Origin: Perkinsus olseni
Lineage: Eukaryota > Perkinsozoa > Perkinsida > Perkinsidae
Direction: 5' to 3'
Assembly (NCBI GenBank): GCA_013115135.1
Contig: JABANP010000173.1
Coordinates: forward strand, 1-64,000
Length of the DNA: 64,000 nucleotides
A model generated the notes under the pieces. It was not told where the DNA came from and ran no database searches. It saw only the letters and a program-made list of their open reading frames with translations. Positions 45,901 to 57,923 of this stretch are shown piece by piece. Every line of letters begins with the position of its first letter. Positions within the stretch are counted from its first letter, which is position 1. Made by a program: the position numbers and the translations under genes.

Positions 45901-47646
45901 TTAGATGAGGACGATGATAGCACATTTAGACAAGGCACGGGTTACGCTCCGGGTCGGAGCGTCCGACACCAGGATAACGGGTCGGAAGAAGAGCACTGAC
46001 CTATCCGCCGTCTCGCCAGAGTGTCGGGCGTGCGAACTCGCAGATACCTATGGAATCTTGCTGTGGCTCACTGGCGGACTCGGTTCAGATTGAGGATGGG
46101 AGAGGGTCTAAACTCCACGGTGGAGTCTCCACCCATAGACACGATGGGCGGGTCACGCGTCATGTCGTAGGCTCGCTCACGCCGTTGCCGTATAGGAGAA
46201 ACTGAAAGACGTGGACAGTCGGAAGGCGGTTCACGCGTCTTCGTAGAACCGCACCTCCTGACTTCCGGGATATACACATCGTACGGAACCCCGATCCTGA
46301 CACCTCAGCACGTTGGGCAGAGTGGATGTCACCTCAAAAATCCGTACGCTGTGTCGATTGATATCACCTCGAAGGTCCGTACGCTGTGCCGATCGCCTAC
46401 TTCGTTTTTTGGTGAATTGAGGGAGGGAATGTTTTTCGTTGGCGAGCTTGCTCCCTCGCCGTTCCACTTAAAGAACTTTAAAGCCTTTAGCAGCGGCCCT
46501 TGTGCTAGTGCATGCGCGCACAAACTACGTCGTGCGCCCCATACACATCGTACGGAGCCCGATCCTGACACCTCAGAACGTTTGGCAGAGTGGATGTCAC
46601 CTCGAAAATCCGTCCGCTGTGTCAATTGTCCCCATGTACGTGCAGCGTCGGATCTGAGTGTTCACTCTGCCCTTGTGTTGGTGCGTCAACGCAGCGAGTT
46701 CGAGAAGGAGCGACACCGCCGCGTCAGCTCTAAACTAGAGCAGGAAAAACGAGGGCTTGCGAGAAAGATGGAGCGCTAGTACGATAGTTATCATTTTTCG
46801 GAACACAGCTACACGAGCTTCATCGGAAACAACTACCTTGAGTACTGCGATATTGTGGGGTCGTCTCCTACCGCGACGGTTTTACCCTCATTAAAACCTC
46901 GGGCCTCGCCTGCACAGGAAATCGTCAACGCGGGATTCAATGCTAGAAAGCAGAAACTCGATCTATTTTTTTCCTCCTCGCATCCCTCTTTCGAATCATG
47001 TTCATCGCCTCGAGTCAATTTCGACCGAAGTATCTCTCGAGAAGCAGCCTCAACTCTACCATCGAATCATCAAACTAGGCAGTGCACAGCGGGCGCTTTC
47101 CAACCAGTGACTTATCGGTGTGCTGTAGCACTAACTGAAATTCCTGATCTCAAGAACCGTCGCTTCCTTCCGCTTCACTCTTCTCGTGGGCCGATCATCT
47201 AATGAGGGAATCACCCAGGTGGACTGGATAGGGTGGAACGTCAGCGCGCGGTACAGCCCCGTTTTTAGATACCTCGGCTTCATCTTCGTGCTCATGCTGG
47301 CATTAGCCTTTGGATTGACGATCGCCTTCACACGAACATCTGTGTCGAGGACCGAGTTTGAGTTGTTCGTCGGCCTACACTCTGACAAAGTCTCGTGGGT
47401 CAGATCGGGCACCGTTCCTACTAAGGACCTCGTTGTTCCAATAGTTTGATTGCCGAGAGTCGTTGTGAGGACTGCCAAGCCGTCACTGCCATCCAGCTTT
47501 GCCTATCGTCGGCCATTCACAAGGATTAGAACTTCGAGTTGGAACTTTTCCTTCAGGGACGTCAATTTCTGACATTCCTTCTTCTCTTCAATAACATGGT
47601 CCCGATATCGCTTTACGTGACGGTTGACCTCGTCAGATCGATACAG
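42910..47646 (+). CDS. Unit E 5' exons: N-terminus to TM4
   Basis: The ATG at 42910 (an in-frame ATG also stands at 42895) opens [15 protein letters not shown]. The second exon, 43164-43294, ends LLPQIFQKR and feeds in phase 2 into the Ser-rich exon, where the frame is lost near 43590-43620 and regained as [18 protein letters not shown]. Later exons are clean: [18 protein letters not shown] (TM1), [10 protein letters not shown] (TM2), [32 protein letters not shown]3 at 47269, and TM4 with PISLY at 47557. A is almost identical to E from intron 5 onward. Confidence 0.75.
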
Positions 47647-50600
47647 GTCGGTTTGGAGATGCTCACTTACTATTTCTCGATTTTACTAGTTGCTGCAGGA
47701 ATAATAAAGAGCGTCCTTTTTTCAGGCATATCTCATTCAGCGCGACGTCCACTTGAAGGATGGTGAGCACTCGGCAATCGTGAGTGCTTCAAACCTCAAT
47801 GATGATCTTGGTCGGGTTGATTATGTTCTCGCGGACAAGACCGGGACCCTGACGGAGAATCGCATGCTCTTCCGAATGTGCAGTATCGGTGGTGTACGAT
47901 ATGGGGATAACAACCCGGCATATAAGACAGAGAGTCCCCGCTCCACCATGCTTCGCTCATTAGGAAGCAGTGAGACGTTCCCTGTCACTGAGAAGAGCTA
48001 CATATACGACGAAGCTTTGCTCGACCTTCTCGGAGTACCCGCAATCAGAAAGCCTGAGGAGGCCTTCGTGCATGCATTCATGCTCACGTGCGCGATGTGT
48101 AACACCATCACCCCGGAGGCAACTGGCAGGTCTCCGATTGGAGTCCGCTTCGAAGGCGCCAGCTCCGATGAAGAGGCCCTGGTAGAGATGGCGGCGAGTT
48201 CGGGCTACATTCTTGTGGGGAGGAACGCTAACTACGTGACGCTGAGGATATCACGCTCCACTCCGGAACGAGAAGAACGTCGATGGTATGAGACCACATT
48301 CAAAATCCTCGGCGTCAACGAGTTCACCAGTGAGCGCAAACGTATGAGCGTCCTCGTCCAAATGCTGAAGGTGGTTGAGTATGATGATGGAGACACAACT
48401 CATGTTCCCGACAGTAGTGGGTCAATACTGTTGGTGAAAGGAGCAGACGATGTGGTGATGGAACTTTCTCGGGGAGGCGATGAAGGAGATGAATCGATGG
48501 CTGTGAGTGGGGTTCCCGTCCAAGACGTTCGAGAGACAACTGTATCTCATATCCACGAGTTCGCATCGGCCGGGCATCGGACGCTCATGTTAGCTATGCG
48601 CTACCTTGACGAGGTTGAAACAGCAGAATATGTCGAAGCTCTCTACGAGGCGAGGCACGCGATAACGAATCGTGCTGATCGAATCGCTCGGGTTGCTGCG
48701 AAGTTCGAGAGGTATCTGATCGTACTCGGCGCCACAGCTGTAGAGGACAAGATACAGCGCGGCGTCGTAACTACGGTCGGAAGATTGCTGAGTGCAGGCG
48801 TGAAGGTCTGGATGCTCACAGGCGATCGATGCGAGACGGCGTTGAACATAGCTAGGGCTGCCAAGCTTCTGCCTTGGGATGCGCATGTGTTTGATCTCTG
48901 TCTTAAGTGTGAGTCCGAAATGAGTAGTGAAGAGATGAATGCCGTCGTACTCGACAAGCGGAGAGTATTCGAGAAGGATTGTCAAGACTGGATCGCCCAG
49001 GGAAGGACGAGTCGTTTATGTGTCGTGCTGGATGGCTCGGCCATTTCCTGCTTCTCATCAGCACGGAAAAACTTGGGGGTCCTGGCCGGTCTACTCTCGT
49101 ATGCCGAGACGGTTGTGGCGTGTCGCTGTTCTCCGGCACAGAAGGCACTCGTTACGCAGTTGTTGCAAACAACACGTGACTGCACCACCTTGGCCATAGG
49201 CGATGGAGCCAACGACGTCGCCATGCTTAAAGTGGCTGATATTGGTGTCGGCATCATCGGTAGCGAAGGCATGCAGGCAGTCAGAGCTTCCGATTATGCC
49301 ATTGCAACTTTCTCTCATTCAGAACGGCTGTTGTTAGTACACGGTCGAGATTGCTACAATCGCATCTCCCTCGTCGTACTGTATTCCTTCTTTAAGAATA
49401 TCTGCCTTATACTTCCAAACGTGTTCTTCGCATTGAGCAACGCGTTCACCGGCACCTCCCTGTACGAGTCCTGGATTCTGATGTCTTACAACGTTCTGTG
49501 GACATCTCTACCTATCATAGTCGTTGGCGCTTCGGACATAACCCTTCCAAGCTGGGTCGTAGATAAGTGCCCGATTGTATACGTTGAAGGGCGAATCTCG
49601 GAATCCTTCAATGCGAAGAAGTTTCTCGCATGGATGTTGAGGGCGACTTTCTGCGCTGCAGTCATCTACTTCTCGATCATGGTGAGCATGAGATACTCCT
49701 TCTCTGTTGCACCCAGCGGAAGGGTGATGGGTTTCGCCTCCATGGGCACGCTCGCTTACTACTCAGTTGTAGTCGCTGTGAACGGCATACTTGTTATTTT
49801 CTCCAATCATCTGTCCCGCTTTTTTCTGCTCTTCTGCTTCGTATCCGTTGCTGTATTCATCCCCATTCTTTTCCTATTCTCCCGCGCTGGGAGTCCATGG
49901 TCAGAAGCAACTAATGTGGCGGGGATACTGTGGAGTGAGTCTCCAGTGAGCTGGTTGGTTACTGGTCTCGTGCTTGGTGTCTGCGCTTCTTGGGGCTTCC
50001 TGGAGAGGTTCACCGTATACTCGAGGAATGAGGCCACTCCGGTTCAGAAGCTGCAACTGTGGTTGGCGGCTGCTCCCTCTCGCTGGATGCAGCACGGATT
50101 GCGACACATTGCTGAGAGACTCAATGAAAGTTACTCTTTGATGCCCGACTCTCTCACGCGTTGTACGAGCGATGATTTGGCCGACCAACTTCGGGATGGT
50201 AGCGAGACCTTGCCGCCGAGGGCTCGAGCCCTGAGTTTCGCACGCCTTCTTTCAACGGCTCGAGAGCTCTCGATGAGCGCGCTAAGGCGCTTCACATCAT
50301 CGTGGAGAAGAAACGACGGAACGGAGGATGACGCTTGCCTACAGCTACTGAGGAATGTTAATCCGAGGACGTTAAAGTTCAACAATCCCGCCACTGAATC
50401 AAGTTATGTGATGCATTCACAAGCCGAGGCTGTTAAGCAGGGCAAGTTGTGTATCAAGGTCATGGTCCTGCCCCTCTGTTCTTGGGGGATAATCAAGGAG
50501 TTGACCAAGTCGAAGCTAATTTCTGCACCCATCGTCTTCGTTCTACTGATCGGCTGCGTCTCGTACTGGTTAACGACTACTCGCTTCTTCCGTCGTCATT

Positions 50601-53600
50601 ACAATATGATCATGACCGGCATGGCATCATTTTCCGCCGTAGCATTTCACGTCAGAAGGATGTTCACAGGCGTGGATGATGCCCATATCATCACTTGGAT
50701 TCCATTCTTCATCAACGTCGTTATCCGGATCCCCTTCCCAAGAGCACTTACCCTATCCTTGATTCATCTTACTCTCTTCATTCTAAATCATCTCGCACGT
50801 AGATTGGAGATGCAGCATGATTCCACTGAGGCCCGAGACTGCGGTGTAGACTTCAACAGCTTCTGCAAGTTGTTGGACTACCTCCCGATGATGACTGGGA
50901 TAACAGTTCTCAGCGTAGCTCTAGGCTACAGGACCGAACTCAATCAGAGAAGCTGCTACCTGATTTCATTCAATTCTAGGATTTCAAAGTTTCGGAGTAG
51001 AGAAGTTCTCCACAACATGCTTCCAAGCTTCGTTTCTGATTCCATCATTGAAAGTAATCAGGACTCCGCGACTCAAACCGGAAGAGATTCGCGCTCGTTG
51101 GTGGCCGTTGGAAGCGGGCGCCTCTTGGATATGAGCATTTCAAAGCCGACCTCTGCCTTGGAGATCGGAACCTTCGCTCGACGCTGCGGAAACGTGACTG
51201 TGCTGTTCTGCGATGTGGCCGACTTCCCCCAGCTAGCCGCTGCCTTGGCGCCGAAGCAGCTCATTTCTATGATGCACCGTTTGTTCAGCAGCATAGACAA
51301 GTTGGTGTTCATCCACGCTTTAACTAAACTTGAAACGGTTTCTGAGTCGTACGTTGTCTGCAGCGGACTCAACCCCGAAGACAACTCCGACGATCGTTTT
51401 GTGTCAACGGATGCCTTTCGCGCGGTTATTCTGGGTCTGGACATTTTAGATAAGACGGCTAACATGAATGTCTCTGTGGACAGTGGTAGCGAAGCCGCTG
51501 GATGGAACGCCTCAATCACTCTGATTATGAAAATTGGCATCCATACGGGTCCGGTGATTTCTGGGGTGGTCGGGTCGAAGAGACCTCAGTTCTGCATCTT
51601 CGGGGACACCATCAACACGGCTTCGCGAATGAAGTCTACTGCGATCCCCAATCGGGTTCATCTTTCATCAAGCACGCGGGAGTGCTTAGAGTTCTCCTCA
51701 AGTCTCTCTTTCGAGGAGCGTGAGACCTTCATCAAGGGGAAAGGAATGTTGGTGACCTACGATGCTTCTCGAACTTTCGGTTCCCCGCATACCAAGGATG
51801 CTGGACTGATGTCTCCAAGAGCCTTGAGAACTAGGCATTCGACCACCTCACTTGATATCTCTAACTTGGATAAGCCAAGGAGAGTCGAGCCGTTCAAGCG
51901 AACTTCTCAAACTAGTACTCACGCTTCCTCATCTAGCGCATATGCATCCTCTGCTAGTGGGCTTCTAGCAAATCTGAAGCGAATCTCCTGCTGGCGAGGT
52001 AGAGCAGGAGGAACCCTCGAGGATCACGTCGGAGGTCGGCCGTTACCGGCTGACTCATCACCTTGGAACAATGGATGTTGGAGTAACGGATCACTCGAAT
52101 TCGACAAATCGCGTGACTTGAAGACGGTTGTGGACGTGCTAAGGCGGCATCGCCAGGGTAGCGGGACTTTTGAGAAGCTAGCAGTCGAGTATATACACCT
52201 CGGCAAGGACAGGGCCAACGCCTTCACCCTAGAATTCCTCCAGAGATCCCACGAGATTCAGTTTCGCAGGGATAGACTCGCGGCATTCGTTACCTCGAGA
52301 TGGACCCGGGCGATGTTGTTTATTATGCTGGTCTCTTACTCGGCCCAAACCATCGAGCTAGTTGCGGTTCCACAGCAACCGCCAGTCATCGTCTTCGGAC
52401 TTTTACTGGCACGCTCGGCCGTGTTGACCCTCCTGGTGGTACTCTGTGTTCTATACTGTCTACGAAGGGTCATACCCGCGTCCGTGTTGAGACTATTCAC
52501 GGTCGGGGTTTATACTCTCGGCATCCTGGTGACCTCGTTACACACCACCCTATTTCTCGACACGGGCCCTCAAGTGGACTGTAAACCGGATGACCCCAAG
52601 TGCGGAGCTTCGGAAGGGGTTAAGGCAAACGTGCTTCCTGCGGCAGTGTAATGGTTGGATAGTCGAAACCCATCACAGAGCTGTGATCTAGCTTTGCGAT
52701 AACCGCCCATTGCTCATTGCTCGACACTCTGCCCTTACCAGGTACCAATCGTATGCGACTAGCCTCGAGCTGACAATGTGGATAATGATGATCAACTTCA
52801 ATGCTGCACTGCTGTTCAAGCACCTCATATGCATCAACACGTTGGCCCTCATTCCCGTAATCGTGGCGTGGAACCTGAGTGATTCTCTCGGACCTCAACT
52901 GGCTCTAGAGGTAATCCCGGATGTAGCTACGAGCGAGGGGCGTTCTGGTAACGCCATTCTCGGATAACTCGCCTCCTCGAGCACTCAGAGAGCACTCGGC
53001 TGTACACCGGTACACACAGCGCAATACTTCTGGATTCTAGCGAGAGAGTGGGTTTTCGTAGGACGTTGAACATTGGCGAAATGAGGGGAGACCACTCGCA
53101 AGCCTTTGCCGCAGTCCTTTCACGGAGCCCGTACTATAGCAAACATCCTTGCAGACGTCCGTATTGGCCGTTTGCTTCGCTCTCGTGGCCGCGATCATGG
53201 CTCGGATGAGGGAGTCCTGGGAGAGGAGGATATACCTCACCGACATTGAATACCGGAGCTGGCAGGAACGTGCTCACCGGCTGCTATCGGAATTCATGCC
53301 CTCCTCCGTGAGCTCGATATATATGAAGAACGCTCGGTCTGCACGGGAGACTCCTTCAGGCACTGGAAGCCTACCTGGCAGATAAATACATCGCGTCTCT
53401 GTACAGAAACATGACTCTACTATTTGCCGACATCTGTAACTATACAGCTTACGCGGAGAGCACCCCACCCGAGCGAGTTGTGTCCCTCCTGACCAGCTTG
53501 TTTTCGCGATTCGACTATCTCTCAGATGCCTACAAAATCTATAAGGTGAGTTTTGTTGGGGGCTAACTCCGATCAGCCTGCTCCCCTACATAGTTTTGTT

Positions 53601-54722
53601 TTGCGCATTGCAAACTGATGCTTAGTTTCCTGTCAGTCCGTTTTCGTGTGTATTATCCAAATTCGGAACACTACGAAAATCCTGGAATCTCCTCTTCTCA
53701 CGAAAGAATCACTCAGTGATCCGATCACTGGGATTGAATCCTATTTCTCTGAGTTCTCATCTCGTGCAAGTGACCGTCGACCAGAGTATGAGTGTCTGCT
53801 GTGAACTCCAGCAGCCTCTGCATCTCATGCAAGCCATCGCTGTCAACGATTCGCAGAGGTGATATGACCTCAGGTACATACAATCGGAGATGCATATGTA
53901 GCGTGCACAGAGCCGAAAGATGGTGCCGATAAGGTGTGTCCGCCTGTGCCACGGCTTCCTCAATGTCCTACTGTTTTCATGCCGTGACATACGCCAAGAT
54001 GGGCAGGTTCAATCAGCTGAGAGGATGGTAGCGTTCGCACAGGCCATGAAGGAAGCTCTGAGTGCCGTTCGAGAGGAGATGTGGGCACCTGAATTGGAAA
54101 TGCGAATCGGCTTGCATTTCGGAGAGTTCGTTGGCGGGGTTATTGGTGAGTTCTCAAAACTGTCTTATTGAAGCTCTATCCCGATGTGTCCTCCTCGAAG
54201 CCACAACGAAGATCAACTATGACATCTTTGGAGTTGACGTAACCATAGCCAACCAAGTCGAGACAGCTGGTATACCTGGAAAGATAGTCGCATCCAATAC
54301 CTTGCGAGGGTAGGCCAGTTCAGCAGACTGGATCTCGTTCCTATTGTGAAACGACTGCTGCCGTGCTGCTCGAAGATCGGGATGAGATAGGCTCTGAGCC
54401 CAGGAGCCAACTCGAAACCGTGAGGAGGCCGAGATATTGCTTGCTTCCTCTCGAGATACCTCTCTCATTATTTCCCTGGAAAATACAGATTCCGTTTCCA
54501 CACAGCGATAGAGATACTTGTCCCCGAGGAATCACGTGAGTCCTGCCGGAGAGTCGCGCAATCGAAGGTTTGCTCGCGGCATTGCAAACATCCTACTACC
54601 AATTTTCAGAGACTCAGCATTCGACAGCATTCGGCCACCAGGGTGTTGTTCCCAAGCAGTTAGGCGTCTATGAAATACTCATGAATAGAATGCAAAACGG
54701 CCAGTATGAGAACGTTGCATGA
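42910..54722 (+). CDS. Unit E: near-complete P4-ATPase / guanylate cyclase fusion
   Basis: Predicted exons: 42910-43089, 43164-43294, 43337-43678, 43891-43984, 44102-44238, 44359-44428, 44479-44552, 44616-44728, 44861-45002, 45369-45508, 47269-47398, 47557-47646, 47726-52647, 52742-52910, 53155-53307, 53360-53545, 53874-53933, 54007-54145, 54201-54309, 54456-54535, 54610-54722. From 43891 on every exon joins in frame to the TGA at 54720. The one problem is exon 3: it is 342 nt rather than 340 and reaches a TGA at 43626-43628. This lies before the conserved ATPase region, so an alternative start or splice could bypass it, or the copy may be newly inactive. Domains and catalytic residues are as in D. 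The 5' exons and the middle of exon 8 are D-like; intron 5 and everything from about 51600 on are A-like. Confidence 0.8.
45509..47268 (+). other. Intron 5 of unit E (1.76 kb)
   Basis: More than twice the length of intron 5 in D (681 nt) and over four times that in C (394 nt). Its right 1.5 kb is the sequence that flanks retroelement 1 at 4873. The open frame ending at 46779, with a charged helical end and a CVNCPH motif, is shared with unit A. No family exon is inside. Confidence 0.6.
46274..46640 (+). repeat. Duplicated ~88-base block in intron 5 of unit E
   Basis: The block starting ACACATCGTACGG occurs at 46274 and again at 46553 (offset 278-279), with a partial third piece at about 46362-46400. 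Unit A has a single copy at about 5390-5475, so E gained about 279 bases after the A+B/E+F duplication. Confidence 0.75.
47726..52647 (+). CDS. Unit E exon 8: ATPase P/N domains, helices and cyclase 1
   Basis: A 4,922-nt open exon ending in phase 2 like D and [28 protein letters not shown] and [10 protein letters not shown] are present, then helices to about 50030, a second helix cluster (about 50450-50960), and cyclase 1 with [26 protein letters not shown] and NTASR. Up to about 51600 it tracks D ([14 protein letters not shown]). Beyond that it is nearly identical to A, including the linker [16 protein letters not shown]. This is a visible mosaic border. The TAA at 52649 falls in the intron. 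Confidence 0.87.
52742..54722 (+). CDS. Unit E 3' exons: helices, cyclase domain 2, tail
   Basis: Eight exons with the same lengths as in unit A (169, 153, 186, 60, 139, 109, 80 and 113 nt) and only scattered substitutions. [26 protein letters not shown] and [13 protein letters not shown] are intact. The acceptor of the 54201 exon reads GAAG where A has GCAG. The tail ends NGQYENVA with TGA at 54720. Confidence 0.85.
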
Positions 54723-55239
54723 GAAAAATTATCTCCAGACTGTGCAAAGCCTGCCAAGCGGACATGCCGCGCACGATGATGGTATCACGATGATGCACGT
54801 CTCTCGAGTGGAGAAATGTTGGCGTTGATACACTAACGCGGGCACCGTGGGCTCCGGGCGGGCTTACGCGTAGAGGTTTCGAACAGCTCCCTACCAAGCC
54901 AATCGACCGACTGTTGCATCTCTCACTGTGTGGACGACGGCACTGATCCTAAAAGTGACAAAGCTTATTGTCACAGGCTGAGACGTTGCATATGGATTTG
55001 GCCTTCATGGCCCAGACGTTCACAGCGGTCTCGAAAAAGTGACTCGCTTGGGCCATGTCATCACCGTGACGGGCCCCTAGTTCGCCTCGCTACCTGCAGG
55101 TTGCCGAGAGCAGTCAGAGCCGCTTATGCCGTGTAGCTTTGGCGCAGCATCGTCTGTACGCGCCACATACTATGCGGGTGGACGGGTCGGAGTACTCGAC
55201 AGCCACAGGCTGTGTGGCTCATCCAGCCCGTGTTCGTAG
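54723..55239 (+). other. E-F intergenic region
   Basis: Nearly identical to 13567-14088. No start exon of the MAS type is recognisable. The short frame at 54930-55136 is conserved with 13779-13985 only because of the duplication. Confidence 0.5.
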
Positions 55240-57497
55240 GGGCTCATCCAGTTCGGTGATAAGCCCGTTCGAATTCGATGAGGAAGGTTTCCCTTCGGGG
55301 ATCTCCAATCAAGGCTATGGCAATGAATCGAGCGTTGAGCGCTTGGCAGACGAGGAGACTGTGGATTTGTTGTTCGGATCGCACATCTCCGATGCACCCG
55401 CGAACTTCCACGTCAGAAGCAACCGCGCATTGGCCGAGCTATTGGCGAGTGACCCCCACAGCACCGTGGCGGACGAGTACCGTGGAATCTACTGTGGTGC
55501 CAAGTTCTTACTCTTGCTGCTGCCATCGCACGGTGGATAGCATGTTCGTACCTGTTGGGCTCGCATTCTGCAGATGATGAATGGTTCGATGAGCCAGGTA
55601 GAATTCAGAGCTACCTCTCTTGCCAGGTCCCCTCTACCAAGTATCGTCTACTGACGTTCATCCCAGTGAACCTATGGGAGCAGTTCCACCGTGTCGCAAA
55701 CATATGATTCCTGCTTGTTAGTAAGAGGGCGCTAGACGATTGAGTCGCGAAGAATCTAGAAGAGCCGTCTCTCTAGATTCGCTATCGCTCACGGCTGCTG
55801 CTATTCTTTTTAGGTATTTGCCAGATGCTTCCATTCGATTTGAGTCCGACGTCTAAGTGGGCGACTATTGCGCCGTTCGTATTCGTTCTGAGCGTGACGA
55901 TGGCCAAAGATGCAATAGAGGATTACAGACGCTATTCAAATGATAACAAGGTGCTTTGTTCGTAGCTCTCCCTAGCCGAGAGATACATAGCACACCCCCA
56001 TTCCCAGGATGTGTTCCAGGATTGAGCAATGGGTCATCATCGTCGGCAGGTAAACCGACGATTATGTCGAGTGGTGGTGAAGGCGAAAGCCGCTGCAGAT
56101 GGCGATCACGAAACTGGGGGTAGCCATCCCACGGTCGATCGGAATAATTAACGACCCTGGGAGAACATCACTGCCGGTTCGCTTATATATCTTAGCAAGG
56201 GGGAGGAAGTTCCGGTGTGTCTTCTTGACTGGTCAAACCTCGAGGAACCTATTTTCGTTGTTCCTCAGGCTGACGTGCTGCTTGTTGCCTCCAGCGCCTC
56301 GGATGGACTGGTATATGTTGAGACAAGTCAACTTGACGGAGAGTCAGTGTTGAAAGTGAAACATGCTCTCCCCGAGGCTCGGTCACGCGCGGGGATAGGA
56401 AATGTGTTTTATATACTTCTCAATTCCCCGTCTTTGGGTAGCTGAACACAGCGCTGATGACTGTGGTACTCAGACGAATGTTCCGTTCCCTTCCGTTGGT
56501 TTCCGAGTGTGTTGGGTCTATGACATGCGATGCTCCCAACGGTCTCATCAACGAGTTCAGCGGCCTCTCTCGAGTACAAGGTGGTCTTAGGGAGCCTGCT
56601 GACGCAAGCAATCTGGTGAGCTGCGGTCCTTATTCCGATCGTATAAGCCCTTCCATACAACGAGATCCAGACCCAGCAAGCCGGCGGCGCTCCATCTTGT
56701 CTACCATTCTATTTAGCAGCTGTTACTCGATGATACTTAGGTACTCCGAGGCTCGTCGATCTGCAATACGAAGTGGTGCTGCGGATTTGCTGTTTATGTT
56801 GGCGAAGATACCAAGTTAGCCATGAACAAGGCTTCGAACGTACGAGTCAAGAGATCTAGAGTGGAGCTGCAGATAGACAGGTGAGCAGCTTCGTCTCCCG
56901 GAATCAGTGGTATGAGTAGCGGGTCTGGGAAGCCGTCGGTCAGCCGAGGTGAGGAGTCGTCGTTCGTCATGCTGCAATAGCCAGGATCGCTGAGCTTCTA
57001 GTGAACATATTATACGAGTGGCCGTCTGATGATGCAGCGTGTTGCAGGATTCGAGTGTGATAGCGAACCCCACCTAGTGGGTGGAACTCATTGAGTGACT
57101 ACATATCGAGATAGTCCATCAGTAGCCAAGCCGCCGAACCACGAAATCCGCAACCGCCGACGCGTGGTTCAGCTCAGCTCGTCGTATTGACTCTATTCTT
57201 TGCTGGCGTCATTTGTTTGAAGGATTATATCACTTCGAAGCTCGACCCGCATATATAACCTTAAGATCAGACTATCACGTACCCGGGTCGGGGATGTGAT
57301 GAGGATGTTCATTCAATGTGAATGAGCAGGATAGAAGTACATCCCCGCTTTCAGATACCTCGGCTTCATCTTCGGGCTAATACTTACATTATCCTTGGGG
57401 CTCATGATCGCTTTCGCTCAAACATCAGACATGAGGAGCGAGTTCGAGCTGTTCGTCGGTCTGCACTCTGACGAAGTGTCGTGGGCGAGTTTACGCA

Positions 57498-57600
57498 CCG
57501 TTCGCTGTGCCGACTTAGTTGGCCTGATCGCGCCGTTCGCTGTGCCGACTTAGTTGGCCTGATCGCGCCGTTCGCTGTGCCAGCTCAGTTGGCCAGAACG
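57498..57600 (+). repeat. 35-base tandem repeat in intron 6 of unit F
   Basis: Three copies start at 57498, 57533 and 57568, each beginning CCGTTCGCTGTGC. The spacing is an even 35 bases, unlike the shortened middle unit in B (16350-16448). Confidence 0.8.
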
Positions 57601-57923
57601 TTCGGACTCCCGAGTAGGAACTTTTTGCTAGAGAATCATTGCGAAGCACACATAACAACAGCAGACAACCATCCGAACGCTAGTTTCTAGATCCGGCTAG
57701 TCTCGGCACTTTTAGCATGTGCTGGAGAAGTTCTCCTCAGGCACACCAAATTATGACATTCCTTCTTCTCTTCAACAGCATGGTCCCAATATCACTCTAC
57801 GTTACAGTTGACCTCGTCAGATTGATACAGGTCGGTTACGGAGTGCTTGTGGGCCTCACTCATGCCGTTGCGACGCTGTTGCAGAAGGACAAAGAGGCGT
57901 AAAGATAACCGCTGTTTGTTCAG

